Below are positions 46,070-54,936 of a DNA stretch of 64,000 nt, piece by piece. Below the pieces are notes generated by a model. That model saw only the letters and a list, made by a program, of their open reading frames with translations, was not told the origin of the DNA and searched no databases. Positions within the stretch are counted from its first letter, which is position 1. Every line of letters begins with the position of its first letter. Both the position numbers and the translations under genes were made by a program. The DNA is from Roseomonas alba (GTDB lineage Bacteria > Pseudomonadota > Alphaproteobacteria > Acetobacterales > Acetobacteraceae): positions 1 through 64,000 of the forward strand of contig NZ_JAHYBZ010000001.1 of the NCBI RefSeq assembly GCF_019430885.1, written 5' to 3'.

Positions 46070-46711
46070 ATGCGTATGGTGTTGCTGGGCGTGCTGGCGC
46101 TCTGCGTCGTGTCCGAGCATGCGCGGGCCCAGGCGAGCTTCGATTGCGCCCGGGCCGCCAGTGCGATCGAGAGGGCGATCTGCGCGGCGCCCGAGCTCGC
46201 GCAGCTCGATCGGCAGCTCAGCCAGATCTATGCGCAGAAGCGCGCATCGACGCAGGGACAGCAGAGGCAGGTGCTGACCGATGAGCAGCGCGCCTGGATC
46301 CGGTCCCGCGATGCGGCCTGTCGCGCCGATCGCGCTGTGAACACCGAATGTCTCGCCGGGCTCTATCGGGGCCGTATCGCGGAACTCTCGGGCGCGACGG
46401 CCCCTGACGGCTGGACGGGACGCTGGCGTTATGCGCGGGCCGGATTCACAGGCGAGATGCAGATCGCCGCGATCGTCCAGGGTCGGTGGCGCATCACGAT
46501 CCAGACCGCCATGGACAGTGGCAATGTCAGCACCTGCGAGCTGACGGTGGAGGCGCATGAGGTGTCCGGACGGCTCATTGGCCGGAGCGACGACATCGAG
46601 ATCGTCGTCAGCGCCGACCGAGGTGGAGTGCAGCTGACGCAAAGGGCGGGGTCGAGCCCCTGCGGGCTCAACGCCACCTTCGAAGGACCTTATCTACGTT
46701 CGGGCGGATAG
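46070..46711 (+). CDS. LprI/DUF1311-domain secreted protein
   Basis: 213-residue precursor, signal peptide MRMVLLGVLALCVVSEHARA. The N-terminal mature domain has the LprI/DUF1311 pattern: FDCARAASAIERAICAAPELAQLDRQLSQ, LTDEQRAWIRSRDAAC, with paired cysteines. A second beta-rich domain (about 125-213) with two more cysteines (STCELTV, SSPCGL) has no family I know. The start at 46070 is preceded by AGGAG; GTG 46028 and ATG 46049 are in frame but spoil the signal peptide. LprI proteins include periplasmic lysozyme inhibitors; activity here is not shown. Confidence 0.75.
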   Translation: MRMVLLGVLALCVVSEHARAQASFDCARAASAIERAICAAPELAQLDRQLSQIYAQKRASTQGQQRQVLTDEQRAWIRSRDAACRADRAVNTECLAGLYRGRIAELSGATAPDGWTGRWRYARAGFTGEMQIAAIVQGRWRITIQTAMDSGNVSTCELTVEAHEVSGRLIGRSDDIEIVVSADRGGVQLTQRAGSSPCGLNATFEGPYLRSGG

Positions 46712-46731
46712 AGCGCCGGAATGCACGTGGC

Positions 46732-47832
46732 TCAATCCGGCGCGGATCCGATCCGCGCCGCGACGGCCTTGGCCGCGGCTGCGGTGCCGTCCTGGCCGCC
46801 GATATCGGCCGTACGCAGGCCGCTTGCGAAAGCGGCGTCGACCGCTGCATCCAGCTCGGCCGCCGCATCGGCATAGGCCTGCCCCGCACCTTTGCCCGCC
46901 AGCCAGTCGAGCATCATCGCGGCTGACAGGATCGTCGCGGTCGGATTGGCGATGCCCGTGCCGGCGATGTCAGGCGCCGTGCCGTGCGCCGGCTGGAACA
47001 CGGCATGGGTGTCGCCGATATCGGCACTCGGCGCGAAGCCCATGCCGCCGATCAGACCGGCGCCGAGGTCGGAGAGGATATCGCCGAACATGTTCTCCGT
47101 CGGCAGCACGTCGAAGGCCCACGGCTTGCGCACCAGGTCGAGCGCCATCGCATCGACGTAGTGCGCGCCATGCGCGACATCGGGATAGCTCGCCGCGACC
47201 TCCGCGAAGATGCCGCGCATGAAGGCGAAGGCGCGGAAGACATTCGCCTTGTCCACCAGCGTCACCGTGCCTTGGCGCCCGCGCCGTGCCGCGCGCTGCT
47301 GCGCGAGGCCGAAGGAGAAGCGCGCCAGCTTCTCCGTCACACCCCGCGTGATGCGCAGCGTCTCCTCCGCCATGTCATGAGTGACCGTGCCGCGGTCGCG
47401 GGAGAAGAACAGGCCCTCGGTGCTCTCCCGCACGATGACCAGGTCGATGTCCCGCGCGCGCGGATCGGCGAGAGCCACCGGTACCCCCGGCAGCGCACGG
47501 AACGGCCGCACGCCGGCATAGAGGTTGAGCCGGAAGCGCAGGTCGAGCTGCGGCGCGATCTCCGTCCCGTCCTCCGTACGGATCTCGGGCCAACCCATGG
47601 CGCCGAGCAGGATCGCGTCGGCTTTCGCGGCGCTCTCGAAGGTCTCCTCGCTCATCGCCGTGCCGGTGTCGCGATAGCAGAAGGCGCCGGCGCGCAGCTC
47701 CTCATAGGCCAGGCCGATGCCGTGGCGCTTTGCGAGCGGTTCCAGCACCGCGATCGTCGCCGCCGTCACCTCCGTGCCGATGCCGTCCCCGGGCAGGACC
47801 GCGATGCGCAGCGTGTTGGAGGGCAGGGGCAT
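46732..47832 (-). CDS. Isocitrate/isopropylmalate dehydrogenase family protein
   Basis: 366-residue beta-decarboxylating dehydrogenase: IAVLPGDGIGTEVT at the N-terminus, RFRLNLYAGVRPF (substrate Arg residues), VTLVDKANVFRAF (catalytic Lys), YVDAMALDLVRKP, LPTENMFGDILSDLGAGLIGGMG (metal Asp) and PAHGTAPDIAGTGIANPTATILSAAMML. The substrate loop reads VRESTEGLFFSRD, which is neither canonical LeuB nor canonical isocitrate dehydrogenase. A paralogue acting on another 2-hydroxy-acid (tartrate/3-alkylmalate type) is possible. No leucine genes adjoin. Confidence 0.85.
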   Translation of the reverse strand: MPLPSNTLRIAVLPGDGIGTEVTAATIAVLEPLAKRHGIGLAYEELRAGAFCYRDTGTAMSEETFESAAKADAILLGAMGWPEIRTEDGTEIAPQLDLRFRLNLYAGVRPFRALPGVPVALADPRARDIDLVIVRESTEGLFFSRDRGTVTHDMAEETLRITRGVTEKLARFSFGLAQQRAARRGRQGTVTLVDKANVFRAFAFMRGIFAEVAASYPDVAHGAHYVDAMALDLVRKPWAFDVLPTENMFGDILSDLGAGLIGGMGFAPSADIGDTHAVFQPAHGTAPDIAGTGIANPTATILSAAMMLDWLAGKGAGQAYADAAAELDAAVDAAFASGLRTADIGGQDGTAAAAKAVAARIGSAPD

Positions 47833-47919
47833 GTCGCTTCCTCGGTGATGTGCTTGGCGCGATATCTCCCACGGGCCTTCACCGGGCGGCAAGGATCGTT
47901 GTGGCAGTGTTCCGGCATT

Positions 47920-48309
47920 ATGCCACGCGATCCGCTCGCCACGCTCGCAAAGCTCCGCCGCATCGAGGTCGAGGCCGCCCAGCGCAGCCTTGCCGAGGCG
48001 CGCGTCGCCCTGATTCGCCAGCAGCAGGCCGCCGCCGCGGCGGAGGCCACGCTGCTTGCCGAACAGCCCGGCGAGGCTCCGGTCACCTATGGCACCTTCC
48101 TCGCCCATGGCCTGGCGTTGCGCCAGGCGCAGCGGGAAGCCACGGCACGCGCCGAGGCCGCGGAGGAAGCGGAACGCGCGGCCCTCGCGGAAGCCCGCAG
48201 CGCGGAGAAGGTGATCGGCACGCTGCGCGATCGTCGCGCCGCCGCCCGCCGCCGCGACGCCGCGCGCCGCGCCCAGGCCCGCTTGGAGGATGCGCTGCCC
48301 CGCGGATAG
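47920..48309 (+). CDS. Coiled-coil protein, FliJ-like
   Basis: 129 residues, almost entirely one charged helix: PLATLAKLRRIEVEAAQRSLAEARVALI, EATARAEAAEEAERAALAEARSAEKV and an Arg-rich end (RDRRAAARRRDAARRAQARLED). Length and pattern resemble FliJ-type flagellar export chaperones, but coiled coils of this kind are not diagnostic. No flagellar genes adjoin; the DUF1217-like gene at 12566 is the only other hint. Divergent from the dehydrogenase gene across 87 bp. Confidence 0.55.
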   Translation: MPRDPLATLAKLRRIEVEAAQRSLAEARVALIRQQQAAAAAEATLLAEQPGEAPVTYGTFLAHGLALRQAQREATARAEAAEEAERAALAEARSAEKVIGTLRDRRAAARRRDAARRAQARLEDALPRG

Positions 48310-48336
48310 GATGCGGCCACTTCGGGAGGAAACCGC

Positions 48337-49320
48337 ATGTCCGCCATCATCCGCCGCCGGGCGCTGCTCGGGGCCGCCAGCCTGCCAATGCTGCCTGCCG
48401 TCGCGCAGGCGCAGTCCGACTGGCCCAACCGCCCCGTGCGCATCATCGTGCCCTTCCCGCCGGGCCAGGCCTCGGACATCCTGACGCGGCTGGTCGCGGA
48501 TGAGCTGTCGAAGCGGTGGCCGCAGCGCGTGGTGGTGGAGAACCGAGGCGGCGGCGCCGGCGCGCCCGCCATGGAAGCCGGGGCGCGGTCCCCAGCCGAT
48601 GGCTACACGCTGATCGCGGGGACATCGGGGCCGCTCGGCATCAATCCCTCGGTCCTGCCGCGCCTGCCCTATGATGCGGAGAAGGATTTCGTCGGCATCT
48701 CCAACGTCGCGATGGTGCCGCTGCTAGTCGTGGCGCATCCATCCGTGCCCTACACCACGATGCAGGAACTCGCGGCGGCGGCGCGGGCGCAGCCGGGGGC
48801 GCTGAACATGGCCTCCGCCGGGCCGGCGACGAGCCAGCACATGGCCGCCGAGCTGCTGATGCTGCGCGCGAATATCCGCTTCAACATCGTGCACTACCGC
48901 GGCAGCGGGCCGGCCATCGCCGATGTCATCGCCGGCAATGTGAAGCTGATGACGGATTCCGTGGCGTCCTCCCTGCCGCATATCCGCGAGGGCCGGGTGA
49001 AGCCGATCGCGCTGTGTTCCGCGCAGCGCGTGCCGCAGCTTCCTGAAGTGCCGACCATCGCCGAGACGCTGGTGCCGGGGTATTCGGCCGCAGGCTGGAG
49101 CGCGCTGGTCGCCCCCGCTGGAACGCCCGCGGAGATCGTCCGCAAGATCAACGCCGATGTCGTCGCGGTGCTGCGGGACCCGGCGATCGCCGAGCGCTTC
49201 ACCCAGATGGGCGCGGTTGCCGACCCGCAGACGCCGGAGGAATGCGCCACCTTCATTCGCACGGAAATCGCGAAGTGGCGGGAGGTCGCGCAGGCGGCCA
49301 ACGTGCGGCTGGAAGGCTGA
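48337..49320 (+). CDS. Tripartite tricarboxylate transporter substrate-binding protein (Bug/TctC)
   Basis: 327-residue periplasmic binding protein. Signal peptide MSAIIRRRALLGAASLPMLP to AQAQ with twin Arg, then WPNRPVRIIVPFPPGQASDILTR (the Bug-family opening), VVENRGGGAGAPAMEAGARSPADGYTL, LGINPSV and FNIVHYRGSGPAIADVIAGNV (ligand-carboxylate loop). No TctA or TctB follows; Bug proteins are often orphan in such genomes. The ligand is probably a small carboxylate. Confidence 0.92.
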   Translation: MSAIIRRRALLGAASLPMLPAVAQAQSDWPNRPVRIIVPFPPGQASDILTRLVADELSKRWPQRVVVENRGGGAGAPAMEAGARSPADGYTLIAGTSGPLGINPSVLPRLPYDAEKDFVGISNVAMVPLLVVAHPSVPYTTMQELAAAARAQPGALNMASAGPATSQHMAAELLMLRANIRFNIVHYRGSGPAIADVIAGNVKLMTDSVASSLPHIREGRVKPIALCSAQRVPQLPEVPTIAETLVPGYSAAGWSALVAPAGTPAEIVRKINADVVAVLRDPAIAERFTQMGAVADPQTPEECATFIRTEIAKWREVAQAANVRLEG

Positions 49321-49334
49321 GCGCCCAAGCGGGG

Positions 49335-51503
49335 TTATTCTACCGCTGCCGGTGGCGCCTCCTCCCGGCTGCGTGGCACGGGCGGGGGCGGCACCCAGGG
49401 GCGGGTTCCCCGCCAGGCCCGGTCGGACAGGACACGCACGCCGTCGCTGTCGAACCAGGCGGCGTGCGGCCCGTTCCGCCACACGGAGAAGCGGTCCAGG
49501 ACCTGGCTGCCAGCGCATCGCCCGCGGATCGGCTCGGCCGAGACCAGCAGCGCGGCGCGGCCGCAATAGCCATCCGGCGGGTCGCGCCGCAGCAGCACGA
49601 CCTCGGGCCGGTCATGCAGGCGGCAGGCGCCCGGCGTGCAGGCGATCGAGCCCACGGCGACCGTGCCCGTCGCGGGGAGAGGCTGCGCCTCGGTCAGGCC
49701 ATGCGTGCGCAGCCAGCTGTCGCGCGTCAGGGCCGAAGCCCCCGATTGCCGCTGCAGCCAGAACCCGCCATCCGCCGCCACGCCGATCAGCCGCGCATCC
49801 CCGGAGACGAACAGGTCGGGTGGGCGATGCAGGACGGGGCTCGCCAGGCCGAGCGCCAGCACCGGTACACCGAACCAGCGCCAAGGGAGCCGCCACAGGC
49901 AGACCCACACCATCCCGAACCCCGTGGCGACCAGGCCCCAGGCCGGGATCGGCCGCGCCACCTGCGCCGCGCCGGGCCAGGCGGCGACCTCGCGTGCCAC
50001 GGCCAGCACCGCCTCGCAGCCCCAGCCCATGATCGCCAGTGCCGGGCCTTCCAGGCCGAAGGGCATCAGGGCTGCGGCGACCATCCCTGCCGGCATGACC
50101 AGCATCGAGGTCAGGGGCACCGCTACGGCATTCGCCGCCACGCCGTACCATTGCAGACGCCCGAAATGGGCGAGGCCGAAGGGCGCCGTCGCCAGCCCCG
50201 CCAGCACCGAAGTTCCGAGCAGCCCCGCCCCGAAGACCAGCCCCTTGCGCCACCAGGCGCCATCGCCGCGCAGCCGGGCCATCGGGGCCTTCAGCGCCTC
50301 CCATCCCGCGATCAGCGCCAACACGGCGGCGAAGGACATCTGGAAGGACGGGCCGAGCAACGCCTCGGGTGAAAGCAGCATCACCGCCGCCGCCGCCAGG
50401 GCCAGACTGCGCAGGGAGATCGCCTGCCGCCCCGTCAGCAGTGCGATCGTGACCAGCACGGCGGTGGCGAAGGACCGTTGCATCGGCACCTGCGACCCCG
50501 TCAGCACCATGTAGAATCCGCCGGCGACAAGGGCGGCGATGCCCGCCCAGGCCTTGCCGTCCACCCGCAACGCGACCCAGCGCCAGCAGGCGATCAGCAG
50601 CCGCACGACGAAGAAGCTGACGCCCATGACGATGGCGATGTGCAGGCCGGAGACCGAGAGCAGATGTGCGAGTCCCGCATCGCGCATGGCGGTGATGTCG
50701 GGGCGGGGAATGGCACTCTGCCCGCCGGTCAGCAGCGCGGCGGCGACTGCCCCGGCTGGGCCGGGCACCACCGCCGTCACGCGCGCTTCCAGCGTGCTGC
50801 GCAGGCCGGAAAGTGGCCGCGCGCGCCCGCCGGTGGTGATGACCTCGGCCGGCCCGATGGCGAAACCCGCCCCGCCCTGGCCGGCGAAGAAGGCCGCGCG
50901 CTGGAAGTCCCAGGCGCCCGGATAAGCGGGCGCCGAGGGCGGCCGCACCAGGGCGCGAACCGTCACGCGATCCCCCGGCGCGGTCTGCGCCGGATCATTG
51001 GCGCGCAGGCGGACCCGGAAGCTGCGGGGCTGCGGTGGGTCGTCCGGCGCGAAGCGGACCTCGGACAGGGTCAGGCGCCGGCCTTCTGGCAGCAGGTCGA
51101 CATCCTGGACGATGCCACTGAGCATCACCGCCCCACGCGGCGGCGTGGCAAGCGGCGGGGCGGCCGCGGCATGCCAGGCCGCGGCGGCGAAGCCCAACGC
51201 ACCCGCGCCGAGCAGCCCGATCGCCCAGCCGGCATGCGGTGCTCGGGGTGCGACCAGCACCGCGACCAGTATCAGCGCCGGGGCAAGCGCGGCGGTCCAG
51301 CCGGAGGGTTCCTGCCGCAATCCGAAATAGACCAGGATGCCGGCGCCCATGGCGACGGCGAGCCAGGGCGCGAGCCGCCCCCGTTCCCCCGCCAGCAGCA
51401 GCCCTGCCCGGCCGGCGAGGGCGTTCAGCCAAGCCAGGGCACGCAGGGGACACATCGCGCGATGGTGCTGGACAGGTCCGGGTTCCACAACTCCTGCGTT
51501 CAT
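49335..51503 (-). CDS. comEC: ComEC/Rec2 family competence protein
   Basis: Forms the inner-membrane channel for single-stranded DNA in natural transformation. About 722 residues: N-terminal helices and DUF4131-type region (MLSGIVQDVDLLPEGRRLTLSEV, FRVRLRANDPAQTAPGDRVTVRA), then the Competence domain with HLLSVSGLHIAIVMGV (the hallmark LSVSGLH), SLRSLALAAAAVMLLSPEAL, GPSFQMSFAAVLALI. The C-terminal metallo-beta-lactamase domain of longer ComEC proteins is absent; a short beta-rich tail with Pro-rich end takes its place, as in many alphaproteobacteria. Start uncertain: 51503 or the ATG at 51455. Confidence 0.88.
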   Translation of the reverse strand: MNAGVVEPGPVQHHRAMCPLRALAWLNALAGRAGLLLAGERGRLAPWLAVAMGAGILVYFGLRQEPSGWTAALAPALILVAVLVAPRAPHAGWAIGLLGAGALGFAAAAWHAAAAPPLATPPRGAVMLSGIVQDVDLLPEGRRLTLSEVRFAPDDPPQPRSFRVRLRANDPAQTAPGDRVTVRALVRPPSAPAYPGAWDFQRAAFFAGQGGAGFAIGPAEVITTGGRARPLSGLRSTLEARVTAVVPGPAGAVAAALLTGGQSAIPRPDITAMRDAGLAHLLSVSGLHIAIVMGVSFFVVRLLIACWRWVALRVDGKAWAGIAALVAGGFYMVLTGSQVPMQRSFATAVLVTIALLTGRQAISLRSLALAAAAVMLLSPEALLGPSFQMSFAAVLALIAGWEALKAPMARLRGDGAWWRKGLVFGAGLLGTSVLAGLATAPFGLAHFGRLQWYGVAANAVAVPLTSMLVMPAGMVAAALMPFGLEGPALAIMGWGCEAVLAVAREVAAWPGAAQVARPIPAWGLVATGFGMVWVCLWRLPWRWFGVPVLALGLASPVLHRPPDLFVSGDARLIGVAADGGFWLQRQSGASALTRDSWLRTHGLTEAQPLPATGTVAVGSIACTPGACRLHDRPEVVLLRRDPPDGYCGRAALLVSAEPIRGRCAGSQVLDRFSVWRNGPHAAWFDSDGVRVLSDRAWRGTRPWVPPPPVPRSREEAPPAAVE

Positions 51504-51653
51504 TCTAGCCAGGGAGGCTGGCGGCGAGGAGTGCCTGCGCGCAGAGGGGGCGGTCGCCGCGCCCGGCCAGCCTGCAACCCCCTGCCATGCCGAGGGTGCC
51601 ATCGGCGGGCACCGCTGGTATGAGGGGCGCCTCCGCGACCGAGTTCAGGTGAT

Positions 51654-53057
51654 ATGACCGTCCGTACCCGCTTCGCTCCCTCCCCCACCGGCTACCTCCA
51701 TATCGGCGGGGCACGCACCGCGCTGTTCAACTACCTCTTTGCCCGGCACCACGGCGGCACCTACCTGCTGCGCATCGAGGACACGGACAAGGAACGCTCG
51801 ACCCAGGCGGCGGTGGACCAGATCCTCGAAAGCCTCGCCTGGCTCGGCCTGTCGCCGGACGAGCCGCCGGTCTTCCAGGCGGCGCGCGAGGCGCGCCATG
51901 CCGAGATCGCCCATGCGCTGCTTGCCATGGGCAAGGCGTATCGCTGCTGGGCGACGCCGCAGGAACTGCAGGAGATGCGGGAGAAGGCGATGGCCGAGGG
52001 CCGCCCGCCCCGCTACGACCGCCGTTGGCGTGATCGCGAGCCCGGCCCGGAGCAGGAGGGCAAGCCCTTCGCCATCCGCATCAAGGCGCCGATCGACGGC
52101 GAGACCGTGGTGGCAGACCTGGTGCAGGGCGAGGTCCGCGTCGGCAATGCCGAGCTCGACGACATGATCATCCTGCGGTCGGACGGCACGCCGACCTATC
52201 TGCATGCGGTGGTGGTGGATGACCACGACATGGACATCACCCATGTCATCCGCGGCGACGACCACCTGACCAACACCTTCCGCCAATGCATGGTCTATGA
52301 CGCGATGGGATGGCGCCGGCCGCATTTCGCGCATATCCCGCTGATCCACGGCGCCGACGGCGCGAAGCTGTCGAAGCGGCACGGCGCGGTGAGCGTGCTC
52401 GACTTCCGCGACGAGGGCTATCTGCCCGAGGCGGTGAGCAACTACCTGCTGCGCCTAGGCTGGGGCCATGGCGACGAGGAGATCGTGCCGCGCGACCGCG
52501 CCATCGAACTGTTCGACATCAAGGATGTCGGGCGTTCGGCGTCGCGCATGGACTATGCGAAGCTGACGCATCTCAACGGCGTCTATCTGCGCCAGACCGA
52601 CGATGCGCGGCTGACGCGGGAGGTGCTGGAGATCCTCGCGAAGCGCGGCACGCTGTTCGGCACCGATGGCGCCGAGCGCGTCGGCCTGCTGATGCCGGAC
52701 CTCAAGGAACGCGCCCGCACGCTGGAGGAACTGGCCGGCGCCGCCGCCTTCGTCGTGCATGAGGGGTTGCCCGCGATCGACGAGAAGGCGCATGCCGCGC
52801 TGACGCCGGAGGCGCGGACGCGGTTGGCCGACCTCGCCGAATTCCTCTCCGCCGCGCCGTGGGAGAAGGCGGATCTCGAACAGTGGCTGCGCGACTATGC
52901 CGATGTGAAAGAGGTCAAGCTGAAGGACATCGCACAGCCGTTGCGCGCGGCGCTGTGCGGCAGCCTGACCAGCCCGCCGATCAATGCGGTGCTCTGGGCG
53001 CTGGGGCGCGACGAGAGCCTGCTCCGCATCCTGGCCGCGGCCAACGGCGAAGCCTGA
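51654..53057 (+). CDS. gltX: Glutamyl-tRNA synthetase
   Basis: 467-residue class I synthetase: FAPSPTGYLHIGGARTALFN (HIGH-type motif LHIGG), IEDTDKERST, DDHDMDITHVIRGDDHLTN, and KLSKRHGAVSVLDF (KMSKS-type KLSKR), then the helical anticodon-binding domain. The start is 150 bp downstream of the divergent comEC start. A single gltX would be expected to charge both Glu and Gln tRNAs if amidotransferase GatCAB is present, which cannot be seen here. Confidence 0.96.
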   Translation: MTVRTRFAPSPTGYLHIGGARTALFNYLFARHHGGTYLLRIEDTDKERSTQAAVDQILESLAWLGLSPDEPPVFQAAREARHAEIAHALLAMGKAYRCWATPQELQEMREKAMAEGRPPRYDRRWRDREPGPEQEGKPFAIRIKAPIDGETVVADLVQGEVRVGNAELDDMIILRSDGTPTYLHAVVVDDHDMDITHVIRGDDHLTNTFRQCMVYDAMGWRRPHFAHIPLIHGADGAKLSKRHGAVSVLDFRDEGYLPEAVSNYLLRLGWGHGDEEIVPRDRAIELFDIKDVGRSASRMDYAKLTHLNGVYLRQTDDARLTREVLEILAKRGTLFGTDGAERVGLLMPDLKERARTLEELAGAAAFVVHEGLPAIDEKAHAALTPEARTRLADLAEFLSAAPWEKADLEQWLRDYADVKEVKLKDIAQPLRAALCGSLTSPPINAVLWALGRDESLLRILAAANGEA

Positions 53058-53064
53058 CACGGCC

Positions 53065-53496
53065 ATGCCCGGCGAGGCGGCGCTGCGCACCGCCGGGCTG
53101 ACCATCGAATGCCTGCGCCGCGCGGCGCCGGACAGCGCCGATGCCTGGGATCGCGACTGGATCGAGGCCATCGCGCGGGTGGAAGCGCCCGGCGCGGTGG
53201 TGGAACTGCACGGGCCCTGGCTGCGCGGCGTGGAACTCGCCGCCTTCGCGGAGGCCGTGGCGGTGCTGCATCACGATCTGCGTGGCAGCGCGCACCCCGA
53301 CTGCCTGGAGCCGGGCCTGGATGTGACGCTACAGGCCGGCACGCTCGGGCAGGTTACGATGCACGTGGCGATCACGCCGGATCACCTGACGCAGTCACAC
53401 AGCTTCACCTTCGCGCTCGACCAGAGCGACCTGCCTGCGTTGCTCGCCTCACTGCGCGCGATGGTCCGGCACTTCCCGCCCGTCAGCCCGCGCTGA
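53065..53496 (+). CDS. Hypothetical protein, WapI-like pattern
   Basis: 143 residues, no signal peptide, alternating strands and one central helix: ECLRRAAPDSADAWDRDWIEAI, GAVVELHGPWLRGVELAAFAEAVAVLHHDL, SFTFALDQSDLPALLASLRAMVRHFP. The pattern 'D.W ... ELAAF ... F.F.LDQS.L..LL..L' recalls the WapI/DUF6228-type small beta proteins, some of which are annotated as immunity proteins; I rate this low, and no toxin is nearby. It starts 7 bp after gltX and overlaps the next (opposing) gene by 14 bp. Confidence 0.6.
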   Translation: MPGEAALRTAGLTIECLRRAAPDSADAWDRDWIEAIARVEAPGAVVELHGPWLRGVELAAFAEAVAVLHHDLRGSAHPDCLEPGLDVTLQAGTLGQVTMHVAITPDHLTQSHSFTFALDQSDLPALLASLRAMVRHFPPVSPR

Positions 53497-54484
53497 TCCG
53501 CCAGGCCATCGGGCCGATGCGTTCCAGCCGCGCGAAGCGGTCCCAGGCGAGCAGCGCGCCGCGCATCAATTCCTCCCACGCCGCCTGCATGGCGGGGGTC
53601 GTGTCGATGCCGCGGAACAGCGGCAGGGCTTGGCGCCGCAGCACCACGCTACCGTCCGGTTGCGCGGAGAGGGTCGCCTCGGCATCGCCCTCGGCCCGCG
53701 CCATCGCGCAGAGAAAATCCGGCAGGCTGGTCACGCCCAGCGCCGCGGCCAGCGCATGGACGTGCTGCATCCCCACCAGCCGCGCGGCATGCCCCAGCAG
53801 CGCACCGCCCTCGCTTTCGCCCAGCAATCCGATCGCCACCTGCATGACGGTGCGCGCATATTCCATCGCATAGCCGCGCTTCGCCTTGGCGATGCGTTCC
53901 GCCGGCCAGTCGGCGGCCGGGAGCGCCGGCGCGGCGGCCGGATCGAAGCGTGGCATGGCTTCCTGCTTCGCGAAGCGCAGCCGCTCATCCTCAGCCAGGT
54001 CGCGATCATGCTCGACGTAGTAGCCTTCGAGCCCCGGATCGCCATCCACCGTCTGCCCCGTGCAGACGAAGCCGAGGCCGAGCCGCCCCAGCATCACGCC
54101 GTTGTTCGCATGCCAGCCGCGCAGCATCGCGGCGTTCACGGATGACGGAATTCCGCAGATCGTCGCCCCCGGCCACACCCAGCGCGGCGGCGGATAGCGG
54201 ATCCAGGCCTTGCGCGGGCTCTCCTCGACATATTCGACACCAACACCGCCGATGAAGTTCGAGAGGTAGTGATACCGCGCCGCCGCGACCGCCGGCGGCA
54301 GCCCGTCCAGTCCCAGCTTCTTCAGCCCCGGCAGGAAGGTCGTTTGCTGCTGGTGGCGGAAGACGCGGAACATCAGCTCCGCCGCCGTCTCCTCGCCATG
54401 GCGCGCCACGGCGTGCAGGACTGTGCCGGTGAACCAGGCGTGGTAGAATTCGCCCGCCACCTCGAGAGCGCCGGCCCCCGTCAT
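53483..54484 (-). CDS. Unrecognised 333-residue protein
   Basis: Soluble, mostly helical, no signal peptide; starts MTGAGALEVAGEFYHAWFTG. Notable features are an N-terminal helical part with HQQQTTFLPGLKKLGLDGLPP, an aromatic patch IRYPPPRWVWPGATICGIPSS (about 120-140), and GYYVEHDRDLAEDERLRF. The CHGxW-type region MLRGWHANNGVMLGRLGLGFVCTGQ contains conserved-looking Cys and His residues. I cannot assign a family. It overlaps the preceding opposing gene by 14 bp and is divergent from the ABM-domain gene across 57 bp. Confidence 0.7.
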   Translation of the reverse strand: MTGAGALEVAGEFYHAWFTGTVLHAVARHGEETAAELMFRVFRHQQQTTFLPGLKKLGLDGLPPAVAAARYHYLSNFIGGVGVEYVEESPRKAWIRYPPPRWVWPGATICGIPSSVNAAMLRGWHANNGVMLGRLGLGFVCTGQTVDGDPGLEGYYVEHDRDLAEDERLRFAKQEAMPRFDPAAAPALPAADWPAERIAKAKRGYAMEYARTVMQVAIGLLGESEGGALLGHAARLVGMQHVHALAAALGVTSLPDFLCAMARAEGDAEATLSAQPDGSVVLRRQALPLFRGIDTTPAMQAAWEELMRGALLAWDRFARLERIGPMAWRISAG

Positions 54485-54541
54485 CGTGGGCCTGCGGCGC
54501 GCTGCGGCAGCCGGATGCCTGCATCGAATGAGGACCCCATC

Positions 54542-54856
54542 GTGTTCATCGCCACCAACCGATTCCGCGTCATCCCCACCGAAGCCGAAGCCTTCGAGGA
54601 GCGCTGGAAAACCCGCGACAGCCATCTCAAGGACGTGCCGGGCTTCGTCACCTTCCACCTCCTGAAGGGACCAGAGCGGGAGGACCACATCCTCTATTCT
54701 TCCTTCACCTTGTGGGCGTCGAAGGACGCCTTCGAAGCCTGGACACGCTCGGACCAGTTCCGCAAGGCGCATGCGGGCGCCGGCCAGGCCAAGCCAACCA
54801 CCATCGGCCCGCCCCAGTTCGAAGGCTTCGAGGTGCTGCAGACCATCTCGGCCTGA
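54542..54856 (+). CDS. ABM-domain (antibiotic biosynthesis monooxygenase-like) protein
   Basis: 104-residue ferredoxin-like-fold protein: FIATNRFRVIPTEAEAFEERWKTRDSHLKDVPGFVTFHLLKGP, then ILYSSFTLWASKDAFEAWTRSDQFRKAHAG. The sequence resembles the HmoA/IsdG heme-degrading branch (Asn at the end of beta-1, His in the last helix KAHAG). A role in heme turnover or polyketide-quinone oxidation is possible. The GTG start at 54542 has GAGGA 7 nt upstream; an ATG at 54515 is also in frame. Confidence 0.78.
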   Translation: MFIATNRFRVIPTEAEAFEERWKTRDSHLKDVPGFVTFHLLKGPEREDHILYSSFTLWASKDAFEAWTRSDQFRKAHAGAGQAKPTTIGPPQFEGFEVLQTISA

Positions 54857-54936
54857 CCTGGCGCTGCTTGCCCAGGCGGGGGGATTGTGCCCTCACTCGC
54901 CGGCGCGGCCTCGGGCGGCGCCGGCGAGGAAGCAGC

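Noticed and set aside
53065..53496. Reading the WapI-like protein as part of a toxin-immunity pair
   Set aside because: No polymorphic toxin, RHS or CDI-like gene is in the neighbourhood; the similarity is only a loose pattern.
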